Assembly: GCA_000499405.2 (NCBI GenBank)
Contig: HG738137.1
Location: forward strand, 11,468,121-11,532,120
DNA from: Onchocerca volvulus
Taxonomy: Eukaryota > Nematoda > Chromadorea > Rhabditida > Onchocercidae
Direction: 5' to 3'
Length of the DNA: 64,000 nt
Part shown: positions 12,213 to 25,324 of the stretch, piece after piece
Layout of the letters: each line of letters opens with the position of its first letter
How positions within the stretch are numbered: the stretch's first letter is position 1
Program-made: the position numbers and the translations under genes
The notes under the pieces: generated by a model
Told to the model about the DNA's origin: nothing
The model's database searches: none
The model's input: only the letters and a program-made list of their open reading frames with translations

Positions 12213-14142
12213 ATTTCATTTATCATATAACAGGTAGATCCTTTCAATTCATCTATCTCTTTACTTAGTTGATAATGAGTTACATACCTAAATACTTAAG
12301 GATACACATATTAGAGATGATAAGAATGTGTGTGTTCGACTATATATATAATGTTAAGTGTGTACATATGATGATAATTTGTTTAATAAAATATTCAAAG
12401 ATATGCCACTAAGTGTGATAAGTTGTGTCGTCAAACTATGATTAGTGTAAAGTACGTGCGCATACATCTGTGTATATGTGTACATATTTGTAGTAATATT
12501 TGAAATAATTGATAATAATAACTAAGCGAGTCTTTTATGAAGGAAAAAAAATTATTAATAATAATAAAATTTTGATGAATTAATTGAAAGAAAAATTTAG
12601 AATTTAATCATCGAAATTAAAAATACTCAAAATTAAGTAATATCAGATAATTAAAATTTACTTATCTGCATATAAATAAGGAGATTTTCTTTTACACGAA
12701 TATATTCATATATTAACGATCAATTTAAATTATGCAAATAGAAAGACAACAAAAGAAAAAACTACTGATCCGAGTGATATATTTTATTTTAAAAGATCGA
12801 AGATGAAAGCAGAAAATTGGAATGATTTCAAAATGTTTCATTTCGATTTCGATATCCTGGCACCCGTCTTTTCGCGATATTTACCTCATCTTTATTCTTT
12901 CCTTCAATGATTTATATGTAAGGAATATGAGCTTAGCAGAACAAGACTAACATAAAGCATATATATTACTTGTTGCTTTTAGGAAATTTTTTGCAAAATG
13001 CTTCCGAAATTTACAGCGAACTATTTTATTGATGTTGTTAAGAAGGAAAAGTCAATGATAATGATTTATCTCAAAATCATTAAGATTTTTGCCTAAAATT
13101 GAGATATATGTCTGTGGAAGACGAGAGGCGCCGCCTGGATGCAAGATCAAAAAAGAGCTGAGATCAACGTACATAAAATTAGTAACAATCATTCATCCCC
13201 AAATCTGGATTTTTAACTATCAGTGTTACTAATTCTACTACTATTACTATTGACTAAATTATTGACATCTATATCTTATTTTGATATAATTTATGGATTA
13301 CCGTATGCTTCATTTTTCAAGTGATTAGTATGAGATAATTAAGGATAATTAAAATTAAACTACCTCTATAGGATATCATAGGATATTAAATTTTATCTGT
13401 ATAATTCTAAATAAAAATTACTTCACTTCTTTCTCATTTTTTCTTTTTAGTTTTATCTTTTTGATTGAACCAGTCTTTTTTTGGATAATTATAAGCGATC
13501 TTCTTTAAATAAAATGATGAAATTGAAGTTTATTATTGTTTTTAACTAAATTTTATCATCATTTCTATAGTAAGTTCCAATCAATCAATTATTTCATATT
13601 CTTGAATTTCAAATTTAAGACAATCATATCAAACAATGTCGATACATAGATATATTTGCTACTGTGACATTGACTATCATTTTTCGTCACTTAATATCAT
13701 CCAAAATTTTCAAACATGAATACATTACGAATTCTTATTACTGTTACTCTTATCCCAGCGGGATACCACATTACGATCGATGTGAAATCGATGTCCTTGA
13801 TAATTTTCATTATATCGTTGTTTCCTCATCATTTACATCTTGTACTTTTATCATATTTCAACTTAATTCATTTGTAAAACAATATAATTATTTAAATCTT
13901 ATATATATAATGGAAGAATTATATGTATGTAATTCAACAGATGTTTCTAGAATGTTTAGAATCAATTAATTATTTGATTGGTTAAACATGACATTTTTGT
14001 TTAGACCAGAAGTTACTAGTTAACTATTTCGAATTAAAATTAATGAATTTATCGAAAAGCCTTTGAACAAAATTAATTATTTTGTCAAAAATTGAAAACT
14101 TAACTTACAGATTGTTTGTAAAACTGTTTTCAAAAAGTAAAG

Positions 14143-17100
14143 ATGCATAAGGCGTCAAATTCTCGAAGATTTCGAAGTCCAGATGGTTTAAAATCCTCAG
14201 TTTTCAAAGCAATACAGAATGCAGGGGTAGGTAATTTTGCTAATTAATGTGAATTGTTATCTGCTAATAATCAAACTATTTTTTAAAAAAAGCAACCAAA
14301 ATGTTTCCATACATCGTTAAAATCTATTTTTTGATAAATGAATTTCTTCCAAAAGCTGCGAAAGGACACAATTTTTGATCGATAATTGTATTTCTTTTAA
14401 TGATTTAAAAAAGTCTGTGAAAACTAGAATTTTTTTTCGTTTTTTTGAAATGATTATAGTATGCTAAGAATTATGATTACGATTGCATAAATGATTTGAA
14501 TAGCATTTTATAGCAACTATAAATTTACTAATCGAAGATTGAAGTTCAATGAAGCTATAAATTCATCCTTCCATAAATTATTATTAATATGAAAATTATA
14601 AAAATCTAGCAATCGGTTAAAAAAATTTTCAAAATGACAAACAGAGGCAGGCAACACACAGAAGGAAAGGGATGATCATTTAACATTGTGTAACAACTGT
14701 TTGATGCAAGAATCACATCATTATAAATAATCATGCGAATAAATCACGATATAACGAAGAGAACATAGGATGATGGGAGCAGGAAAAGAACTTTTCCCAT
14801 CAGCGCTAAAACTGCCCGCTATTTGATGAAATTTACCGCTAGCTATTTATCATACTTCATATATTTTATCAAAAAAATTATTAATTTAAAAAAAAAAAAA
14901 AAGAAAAAAAGATAGCAAAACATTATAACGAAAGATTGATGAAATCTTGTGGAATTTTTTTGTAGACAATTATCGAAAATAATCGTGAAAATGTTCAATG
15001 TCCAGTTGCAAGAATAGATGATGAATTAGAAATTGGTGATTTTCGGACATTTGGTAGCAATGAAATCAATGAGCAACAAAAACCGATTCAGAAATTACAC
15101 GAGAAAAATAATAATGAGGTATGTTTTTTATAATCTGAATTATAGGTCGAAAATGGTATATTTTTTTTTTTTTTTTGAGAAATAATGAAAATGGAAGAAT
15201 TTAGTAAGTGCTTCCATATTTAGTAGACTTACAGTGATTTACCTTTCTCATCTTCCTGATCGAGATAATCTTATATCACTATGGATTCTTCTTGATCGAA
15301 ACGATCTTATATTACTGTGGGTTTTTCCTGATGAAGATGATCTTGTATCACTGGAATCATCTGGTCATGAATTCTCAAGCAGTGATTAGTTGCAAATCGG
15401 AAGTTGAATGAAAAGATGAAAAAATTGGGAAAAAAAAAATTGATGAAAAAATTCAAACGCTTAAATAAAATATAAACAGCTGAATGTAATAGTATGGTAG
15501 TATGAATAGTAATAATGATAGTAATACTTGTACTAGTGATTCTAACAAAGCATTCGATAAGTTGAATGGTTGATGGATACGGTGAGTTTGAACATAAATT
15601 GGCATAGAGGAGGAGAATTGAATACAGGTCGTAGTGTGTGTGTGTGTATCGTGTCGTCTGTCTCCTATATATATTAAAATTTATAGAAGAGTTAATTTTT
15701 TTTTTTTTGAAATACACATTATAAAAGGAAGATACATATTAGTGCAAACTGTTTCAATTGTTATTATTATATTGGATTTGTCCAACTGATATATAAATGA
15801 GATGAAAAGAGAAAAAGGAAAAGATAACTAACTGTGAATAGCATATCAAACGGTAATTTTTATAATAGGTTGAAGAGCGAAAAAGAAGAAAAAGTTCGAA
15901 TTTTACGCAAAAAAAAAAAAAAAAAAAAAAACAAAATATGGATCAAACTGCCGTTATGAAAATGAAGCCGGAAAGGAAGAATTCTTAGGTGCTGTTTATG
16001 TTTGATAAATAAATGACGAGACCAGCCAATCAGCCCATTCGTGATCCGTTAAAAGGGTGGAGGAACTAAGAGGAAGAGGAGGAGTAGAAGGAGGAGGAAA
16101 AGAGGTGGAGAAGGACGGTTGTCGCAATTTTGTGCGATTGACTTCAAAATTATGCTGATGATGACCTCCTCCATCTCAATTCCATCATTAACATATAGGA
16201 GGAGGAGGAGAAGGTAAAGATGGAACAATTGAAAAGGCGTAGGAGGTACGGAGGAAGGTAAGAAAAGTTGGAAAGGATAGAAGGAGGTAAAACCACAGGA
16301 AATTAATTACCAGAAATAATGTTGCAGTATTAAAGATTCATCTATCCTTATTCATTTATGTGTATGGTTTAATATTTATGGTATATTCCAATGGGAACTT
16401 AGTATAATTTATAAGTGATAATTGTTGTTCATGCGGTGGTGATAAAAGCTGCTTATTTTAACCTCTATGCGCAAATCATCTCAATCATCCTAAGCTTTTA
16501 TTCATCCGTCCGATTGATTATCTTGCCTTTAAACATATGTGTATGTGTATATCTGTGTATGTGGGTGTATGTGAGTTAACGTATATGTCGGACAAATGTC
16601 AGTTGTTGGACAAAAATTGCAGCAAATCCAATTTTCGCACTTCACTTTTGTGTATGTGTGTGTATGGGCATATATATGTGTAAATTGTTACCATTAGAAA
16701 GATTGGTAGCATGACGGATGTTTGGACACATGGCGGTTGACAGTTTTGACAGCAAGAAGGATGAATAGATGAATTTGGTATCAACCGGGAAGAGGAGGAG
16801 GATAAGAGTCAAGTGGACATTTTCTTGATACTTTCGGAGGAATCGGAAAACCGGTTCTTATTGGTATTTGTTTGAATAGCAGTTTGATACTATGTGAATC
16901 TTGTAAAGGTAAATGCACCGAAAGAATCATAGATAAAGTAAAGAATCCACTTGTAAATGAAATGAGTAAAGGTGAATATAATCTGAGATTAACTCGTACA
17001 ATGTGAAACAGGCATAGAGTATACGGTAAAGTGTTGACTTGTTAATACGATGCACTGAAACATCAGATAATACTCGTGAAAAAGAATAGAAAATAGTACA

Positions 17101-20100
17101 TTTTAGTGATTTATTCTTTTTACAGAAAATCAATGATTATTTTGAATTCAATTACGGATGCAGTATTAATGCATTTTTTGATCAAAACGTGATTCATTCG
17201 GATAACTAACTTGTCCAGGATTATTCGAATACTAATTTTGGAATCGTATTAATAGATGAATTACTCGGAATAGTTTTTCGAATTACGCTCTGTATCTGCA
17301 AATTTTCCGTTTATTTCTATATTTTTTCTTGAGTATAATTATTTAATATTCCTTAAATTAGTTAAAAAGTATTTAAACTCATCGATTTTTTATGGATTAC
17401 TGTATAATGGAAAAATGTCAGACAAAATTTCATGATTCTATGCTTCATGGCTTATATTTCGAATCATTTATCCATCTTTTCTTATCTAAATCAATGAATA
17501 AGATATTTAGCACAAAAAAAAAATAAAAATCAAAAATAGGAATTCAAAATAGAAATCGAAAATTTGTTATAGAAACGATAATGTCAAAACACAGAGCTTA
17601 CAAGATAGTTTTTACATGGCTTGTTAATTGAAATTTCTCCGCATTGGTTGCAAGTCTAATGCAAAGTTTAAGAATGAGCAAAGCAGCTTTTTTTGCTATT
17701 AGCATTACTTTTTTAAGCCATTAAATGAATATTAAATCGATATCCGCGTTGAAATTAAATTTTTACATTAATTTTTTTCGTACTGATTAAATACGGAAAT
17801 TAAATTCTTAATATTCTCCACACATTCTTTATTAGTTACTGGTTTATCTTTCATTTACTTCGGTGGTAAATAAATTAAGGTCAGTCTTTTTTGTTACTTT
17901 CTGGTACATAGAAGAGATGAACGAAGAGACTTGAATCGTTGAATGGATCGCGACTCAGTCATCAATTCAATGGGACATAATTTCTCACCCAATACAGCCC
18001 AACCACCATTTTATCTCACTTCATCAAAAAAGCTGATTGGTTTATGGGAATGGTTTAAAAATTGCTTTAGAGTTGGAATGACTTCATGGTATGGTTGGTG
18101 GTAAAAAGATTGATTCAGGGAAATTAAGTAAGTTTTGAAAAAATTAGAAAGTAAATGAAATATTAAATTTTTGAATACGAATAGGCAGTGTTTGCCGTTG
18201 AGAATAAACAATTTGAATTAGTAAATGAATATAGAATATTTATAAGTATCTCGAATAATTATGCCTAAGTCAGTAGTTTTTGAAAATGTTACATAAATAG
18301 CGGTTATAAATGATATAAGTCTTAAAAATTATGTTTCACATTGTTAACTCACGATTGATTGTTTGTTTTTATCTGACCTAAAACTTTTGATTCATTGACA
18401 AATATTATCGCAGAAATAAACTTTGTAATATTTCCTTCCGTAGTCTTGATGAAATTAAACGAAATGATATTATTTTATGATATTATTATTTTTATGTTTT
18501 CAGTAACTGGACATTTGCTTAAATTGCAATATAACACAGAACATTTATTTTTAGCGATATCCTTTTTTAGAAAAATGTTTTAAAATTGATGCATCATTGA
18601 ATAATTTAAAAAAAAGAGATTGTGAGAAATTCGAAAGAAAAATGAAATCACCAGATCATTAAACAATCTTTTTAAAATTACTTTTCATTTTCAAAAAATC
18701 AAAAATTTAAATAGAATAGAGGTTTCCACTAGAGATTAAATTTAAATCAATATTTCTGTTATTCAGTTAAATTAGATTTTAATCTTAGCTGTTCATTTTA
18801 ACAGTTTATTTGAATCTGACTGCATCGCAATAAAAGGCAGAGATAGAATTATTATGAGTTGTCTCATTACTAAATAACTATATTCTTTGGTCAACGTTAT
18901 CCTTAATTAATTGGAAAGCAGCCGATATTGCGATTCTTAACATTGGTTCTTTTTAAAAGTTTGCATAATTATTGATAAATTGCAAGAATGATTTTAAAGA
19001 ATAGATTGTAGATTTTATAATATTGTTGTATTCATTGTTATATGCATCATTCAGGTATTACTTAAGAAATGTATAAATACCATTAGATCCATCTTTTGGA
19101 GTTATTCCCGCATTTCCAAACTTATTTAAAATAAATTATATTACAACGACAATTTGATGTTAAACTTCATTTGGTCTGTCCTTCTGTCTGTCAAATTTAA
19201 CACGCTACAGTGACAATGTAAATGATTTTCATATATATGTGTGTGTTGTATGTGTAAGTGTGCATTGAACCATCGAATTAGCGTTAATAGAGCTAATGCG
19301 GATTTTCGGGATGAAGAAGGCGGCCGACTTTCCGTAAAAAGATGTTGAAAATGCCGCGAAAGTATCCCTCTATCCTGTCATTGCCAATTACATCCTCACA
19401 AATTTTGCAAAAAAAGAAGAATTTTTGATCTGTCAACATAAATTACTTCACTAATTTTGCTTCCTTTGACACCATTTTAACACTTCTGTTGATAATGCTA
19501 TTACTAATAACAATAGTAATGATATTAATATTGTTACTATTATCAACTACTTTTATTCCTACTACAATAATAACAACAACAAATATTACTACTATTACTA
19601 TTACTGCTAATTTAAAGTAAATATAATTTTCAGAAATGAAATCTTTAGGAGAATTTGGAAGTACTGTAATAATGTGGACAATCTTCCATTTTATCTCAAA
19701 AGAAATTCTACACTAAAATATAAAATTATATTATTCGCTTATTTATTTTATCAGAAATTTTGCGAGAGAAATCCTTGAAAAAATATCGTAATATTTGTAA
19801 TATTACTAACAACGATTACTTACATATTCACGTGAACTATGTTGATGTAATACAACGCTCGTCTTCTCATACACTATATTATATGATGAATCGTATCGAT
19901 AATGATCTTTCACAGTTTTTCATTCCTTTATATATATGAGAAATTTGCCGCAAATCACGGCGTTAAAAAGATCATTAGTTAAATTGTTAAATGAATTGTG
20001 GCAGCTGTTAGATGAAAAGCTCTTTTACTCGTGCAATTATTGCTGTTTTGCCTGAACTTTTGCCCTTTCATACTGTTATCTTTTCTTTCTATTTTCTATC

Positions 20101-22849
20101 CAAGTAATATGCAACATTTCGCTTAGCAAAATCCTTGAATTATCAAAATTATTTGCTTAAATAGGAAAATTATTATATTAGTTGCTAAAATAGGAAATGA
20201 TTCTTTTGTTTTTGTATCTGATCATCGTATTCAATTATCAAAAATCATTTAATTAATCCAATATCGAAATAATTAAACTTTTCAAAATATCATACTTTAT
20301 TTCACCAACTTAATATGTATTTCATTTCGATCCATATAAACTATGTAGTTGTTGGATAAAAAGCAATAAAAATTTCCAATATCCAATAGAATATACTATT
20401 ATATTCATTTTATTGAAATGCGATAGGAAGCATCTCAAACTACTTTATTCTCTACGGGAATAGGTTATACGTCATTGTACTTTAATATTTAATTGCTTTT
20501 TAATCACTTTGTTTAATTATTCCTTTAATCCTTCAAATTGATATTGTTCAAACATAGGGACTGTTGTTTTGCTGATAAGAAAGAGAATTAAACAATATAT
20601 TTCAAGCATCTTTTCAGTCCGCTACGATTTTTTCTTCTACTGAGGAACCGTTGTTATGTGATGCAATTCTTACTGTACGATGGATTCAAGCTTGTTCTAC
20701 CGGTGACCTACAAACAGTTGGTAATCTTGTAAAAGAAAAGGTTAGGAAGATTTTTTATCTATTAACTTGATAAATTAAAAGAGAAAAATCTCAGAAAATA
20801 TGTGTACTTCTTAAAATATAAATTCTAACTATTTTCAAAATTTGAGAAAACTTTTTTTCAATGGAAGAAATTGAAACATGTTGCTGTAGATACAACGGGA
20901 TAAAACGTATATTATTCTATTCCACATTCTTTTTAAATAAATCTTTCCGAAGTTTCGCAAGCATCGTCATTTCTCGGTTATCTTCAGATCAATTTTTAAT
21001 TATTTTGACTTCAGTTTAAAATTTCAATATTAATCTAAAATTTTTCTAATTAAATTTTGCGGAAATGTATAATCGAATAATTCTTAAGCCTTATCTAATC
21101 TCATATGCACCGGCAATAAATCATGGCTTCAGTGGATTACATTATGCCGCCAAAGATGGTCACAATGCTGTGGTACGATTTTTAGTTATGAATGGTGCTG
21201 ATGTCAATCTTCGAACTGTAAGCAAACTTTCAAATATTTTCAAATTTTTTAAAAGTTTCAAAAAAAAATTCATATTGATCCATTCTGAAAATTTTTTTCG
21301 TTGGCCGAACTGAAATTGTTCTGAAACATTGCAAAGGCCATTCTCGGATTGCTAAGTTATTATCTTATGTAACAGTTATAGTTTTTTTAAAACTGATTGC
21401 AGACTGACATTTATGAATATATTGTCTCCAACATGACCTTTTTATATAGATTTTTATACCTCCTAACTTCTGTCCTTCCTAACATTCATATTGGTTATCA
21501 TTTCCTTCTACTACTAATTCTAGATATTACCTACTTACCAATGCTGAAAAGTCGAACTTTTACATTTATGTTTAAATTGATGAAGAATTATTCGAATTTA
21601 TCATCATTTTAAACTTATTAACTTTTTTTTTTTTTTTCAGGCTGTAAGTTATTTCTTTTTTTTTTCGGATTTCCATGAATACTTTTGACAAAGTACGATA
21701 AATTTGAAACGAGAAAAATAAGGCATTTAGAGTGGTTATACGCCCCTACATCTTGCTGCCATCGGTAAACAGCTCGAAATCATTTCCATTTTACTACGAG
21801 ATTGTGGTGAGTGTGTTGCCGAGGATTAATTCTCACCACTTTCCTTTCTTATTTATTTACTTACTTATACATTAACTTATTTTCTTACTTATCATTTCTG
21901 TTGACTTTGACTGCTTGATTCAAAACATTAAATACGGAAAATTATGTGAAAAGAAATTTTTGGAAAAAATTGATGAGAATTAGGATATTGTAGAAGTGTT
22001 AATTTTAATAACTTTAATCATTTTAAATCCTTATTTATTCTCTCAATTTCTCAGAATTCCTTTTCAGGTGCAGATGCATCAATTGAAGATTATTCCGGGA
22101 ATACTTATCAATATTATCTAATACAAGAACAAGGTAAATAATTATGCTAAATTTTATCATCATCTTGCGATATGTTCGACTCAGTTGATTTCATAAGTAC
22201 CATCAGTAGAAACAATGATGATACTTTAAGTTATAAAATTCAATAAATAATATATTGAAATCAGTTTTATTTCGGATTCCATTTCTAGTTCACCATTAGT
22301 AAATTTCAACATCAACTTCTATCAACGTCTTGTGATTTTCTATTTGTCTTTTTTTTCTTTTTTTTTAAAGAATTGAACAGCTAACTAATAACGAAGCGAT
22401 CTCGTATTTTATAGCATTTTCTATTGTTTCGCCTAGGAATAAAATAAAATCAAAATTTATTAGAAGGAAATAATTCTTTTTTTTTTTTGAATGAACGAAT
22501 ACTTTACTGAGTAAGTTCTTAGCAAGGACATTATTGAAATGTTTGAGATTTGGATTTTTTTTTTTCCTTTTACAAGGAAAAAAAAAATAAAGATGTTTGT
22601 AATAAATTCATTGTCATGAAGATATATTGAACCATATGGTTTTATGATGTGATGATCGGTAGTCATAAGTTTAGTAGGAGGATCCATCATCTATTCGTGA
22701 TTTAGAATGATCGTTCGAATATGTTGATTTTTCGCAATCAATCAAGGGGCCATCTTTTTTTTTTNNNNNNNNNNNNNNNNNNNNNNNNNNNNNNNNNNNN
22801 NNNNNNNNNNNNNNNNNNNNNNNNNNNNNNNNNNNNNNNNNNNNNNTTA

Positions 22850-22886
<37 letters not shown>

Positions 22887-24523
22887 ATATATATATACAT
22901 ATATAAGCTAATCATTTTCATCTTTTTCCACTAAAGTTATGTTGAATAGCAATGTAAAGTTCTTTTCTTTTTTTTTTTCTCTAGCGATGTCAATTTCAAA
23001 ACTTTATTCACACATTTTCATATACTTTCATCAGCGAAGAAGAAAAAAATTTGCACTATTTGATTATTGTATAATATTTATCGATGTTATCACTTGTATT
23101 TCTGCATGATATATTTAAAAGCTTCCGCTTCTTTATTTTTTTTTTAATCTGATTTCAATAATACTCTTCTTCTAATTACGGTAGCATAATATTGATTAAG
23201 TATGGGCCAATAGGATCTCGGAAAAGTTTGATAAAGTAGTAGATGGAGCACATTTCGAAAAGTTATTCGTCCTCTTTTATATATTTTTTAAATTTCACTA
23301 ATAACCTTATCAAGTTGGGTAAGTTGAATATTGCATTAAATGGCTTCAGAATGTGTTCATACTTCATTGCACTCGACCTTCATTTATGCATCTGCGCCGA
23401 ATGACTTCCCGGTATTTTCTGTAGTTACAGTAATGGTTTTTTTCTCATTCAAAATTCGTCAAAGCAGTTGTTATATTTTATTTGTGAACTTCGTCGCTAT
23501 GACGAATAAAGTTGCTTTTTATTAGAATTGGATGACATTTATGAATCATCAATCAAAAGCAGTAATCACTATTGTATTCAGTACTATTGTGTCTAGAATT
23601 CATTTTTAAATTCCCATTACTTTTACTCTAATTTTGGCTGTCATTTTTTGGTATTCACACAAATATTTGATTGACTGCTTCATTTTGACAGAACTTGGCG
23701 ATTTCATAGCTTTTTTTTTTAGTTCAGATTCTGGCATTTCCATATCGTAGTCCATTTTGTATTTAAAAGATAATGAAACCATTATGATGAATTCATTGTC
23801 TAAATGGATGATTGATTATGAACAGTTTCAAAAGTAGTGGTACGAAGATTTTATTAAGAAAAAGATTGTCGGAAACAAGTTAAACTTTGCTATCCTAAAT
23901 TTCAAATATGTATCATATCCTTTATATTATTCTGATCCACAGTTTTATATTTCGGCATAATTAATTTTAAAAAAATTCAAAACAAAATTTCCTTTTTGAA
24001 GGAATATGTATTTTGTTGATCCATAAAAAAAATTAAAAAAGAAGAGCAGGATTTTTTTGATATTAAGGTGTCTTTAAATACTATGATTTTTTTAATATAA
24101 ATTTTGCTGAAAAGTTTTTGTTGTTATTTTGTTTTTTATCAGAATATTTATAATTAAGGCTTTAATATTTTACTGCAACATAAAAATAAAAAAATTTAAA
24201 AAAAGCAATCAAATAAATGGATAGCCATTCGATAAATTTGAGATATAAATCAAAAATTAAATCACTTCATATTTTTTAAAGTGAATGGCGACATTACTTT
24301 TTTTACTACTTTTTTCCTATAAGAAATAAAAACGAATTTATTTGCAGGAATTAATCGTAATCGAGTCAAAAATGAAAATATAATTCGTAACAATAAGTAT
24401 GAATCGCAGCAAAATGATGTATCATCTGCAGTCGAGATGACACAATTCCCACGTCTAAAATCCTTCAGGAAAGCGGTTCATGGACGAATGCGCTTTTTTA
24501 CTGGTTATTTTTCAGTATTTTAA
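14143..24523 (+). CDS. SOWAH-like ankyrin repeat protein, 8 exons, 269 aa
   Basis: Hand-built exons: 14143-14226, 14966-15118, 20618-20740, 21089-21217, 21641-21643, 21731-21806, 22068-22133, 24348-24523 (stop TAA). All junction phases agree. Residues 1-79 are polar and resemble nothing I know. Residues about 92-129 form a degenerate first ankyrin-like repeat (ACSTGDLQTV, then VKEKPYLI). Repeat 2 spans 130-162 (GFSGLHYAAKDGH, NGADVN) and repeat 3 spans 163-195 (SGYTPLHLAA, CGADASI). A truncated fourth repeat carries EDYSGNTYQYYL. The order 'EKP-x-L, GF-x-x-LH-x-AAK, GADVN-x-R, GGYT-x-LHLAA, DYSG-x-x-x-x-QYL' is the SOWAH signature as I remember it. The tail is basic (RLKSFRKAVHGRMRFF). A likely function is scaffolding or protein binding; no catalytic residues are seen. 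The weakest splice is the 21089 acceptor (CTTAAG). A TTACAG 33 bases before the ATG could be a trans-splice or 5'UTR acceptor. Other ankyrin families such as ANKRD54 are less likely. Confidence 0.72.
15255..15362 (+). repeat. 36-bp tandem repeat, 3 copies, in ankyrin-gene intron 2
   Basis: Units begin at 15255, 15291 and 15327. The consensus is CCTGATCGAGATGATCTTAT followed by ATCACTGTGGGTTTTT with scattered changes. The unit length is a multiple of three and one frame is open across all copies. Confidence 0.75.
16056..16290 (+). repeat. GGA/GAA-rich purine tract
   Basis: Two runs of GGAGGA, GAAGGA and AGGAGG separated by about 75 ordinary bases, all within ankyrin-gene intron 2. Long purine strands of this kind can form triplex DNA, and as RNA they resemble exonic splicing enhancers. 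Confidence 0.75.
21641..21643 (+). CDS. Predicted 3-nt microexon (one Ala codon) of the ankyrin gene
   Basis: The bases GCT lie between a T15-CAG acceptor (ending 21640) and a perfect GTAAGT donor (from 21644). The upstream exon ends in phase 0 (CGA ACT) and the downstream exon begins in phase 0 (AGT GGT TAT). Including GCT adds one residue: NLRT-A-SGYTPLHLAA. That makes repeat 2 and repeat 3 both exactly 33 residues long. Skipping it leaves repeat 3 one residue short. This is an inference from splice sites and repeat period; transcript data would decide. Confidence 0.6.
22765..22846. other. Assembly gap (82 N) beside a TA repeat
   Basis: Eighty-two N in ankyrin-gene intron 7, between a T-run and a (TA)n array. 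The gap is probably a repeat of unresolved length rather than missing coding sequence. Confidence 0.98.
22847..22905. repeat. (TA)n microsatellite at the gap edge
   Basis: TATATG then about 25 TA units with a few substitutions, directly following the N run. Confidence 0.95.
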
Positions 24524-25060
24524 AGATTATAAGCAGAGGCTTAATATAAGTTTGAAATTTATCTTATCCTAATAGAAGTTTAAAATTTTTAAGTTCGAAA
24601 AATCACTGATATATTTATGGAGAATAAGCGCACGAGATGTTAGATTTTACTATTTGCCGATGAGTTAATAATGTAACAGACACATGTTCAAGGTGTTGTT
24701 TACGTTAATATCTGCATCATTATTTCTGATGAATCATTTCCTTGCAATTTTTATGGAGGAAGTGAGTTACACCTAGTTGTTGTTTTCCAGTAGATTGTGT
24801 TTGTAAAGTTTTTCATACTACCGTATCCGTATGGAATTTTCACTGTAATTCTTTTCTTTTGAGGGTAAGGAAAGAGAAATGAGGTATTCGGGATGATGTC
24901 GAAAATATTAGATTAACAGAATAATACTAATAATTGAAATCTAGTTAATTAATTATACACGATAATTCAAATTTAATCGTGTAATTTAAATTAAATCTCA
25001 GTCTAAAATTGAAACATAGCCTTATCTAGCTTTATTTTCATTTTCAGATAAATAACTGTA

Positions 25061-25143
25061 ATGATTGACTTGAAATATCGCACACGATCAATTGTGATGT
25101 TACTCTCTGTGGTCTGTATCGCTTGCATTTGTATTCTTCCTAT
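25061..25143 (+). CDS. Possible first exon of a signal-anchor or secreted protein
   Basis: A TTTTCAG acceptor ends at 25047, 13 bases before an ATG, as at nematode trans-splice sites. The 27 codons (MIDLKYRTRSIVMLLSVVCI, then ACICILP) give a short basic N-terminus and a hydrophobic stretch. They end at a GTAAAC donor in phase 2. Such exons begin type II Golgi enzymes or secreted proteins. I could not find a matching downstream exon, so it may be chance. The opposite strand holds a 90-codon ORF over the same bases (25003-25275) with no recognised domain. Confidence 0.25.
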
Positions 25144-25324
25144 GTAAACAACAACAATAACAACTTGCCGCTTAGAATTTATTTGTGATAGTTTCTCGAG
25201 CAAGGGGTATGCTTTCGGATTCCGATGACCCGTAAATGCTCGATTTGAGTGATTTTTACGAGAACAGTCAATCATTCACAAGCTGAATTGGGTAAATTGG
25301 ACGTTTGCTAAGCCAAATAAAAGG

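Larger units (their letters stand above)
9778..14142. other. Intergenic stretch upstream of the ankyrin gene
   Basis: No convincing gene. It contains a weak 101-codon minus ORF at 10820-11125, the inverted repeat near 12.1 kb, and a small GC-rich patch at 13108-13161. The ankyrin promoter should lie at its right end; no TATA box is evident. Confidence 0.5.
15119..20617 (+). other. Large intron 2 of the ankyrin gene
   Basis: Bounded by a GTATGT donor and a TTTTCAG acceptor. It holds the 36-bp repeat, the GGA-rich tracts and a GC-rich patch at about 19263-19400. No further in-phase exon was recognised. Confidence 0.55.

Noticed and set aside
13664..13969. 101-codon plus ORF
   Set aside because: Ser/Tyr/Phe/Ile-rich without domain, signal or splice partners. 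Looks like chance in AT-rich DNA.
15307..15717. 136-codon minus ORF
   Set aside because: Low-complexity Thr/Ile/Phe-rich, crossing the antisense of the 36-bp repeat and T-runs. No motif.
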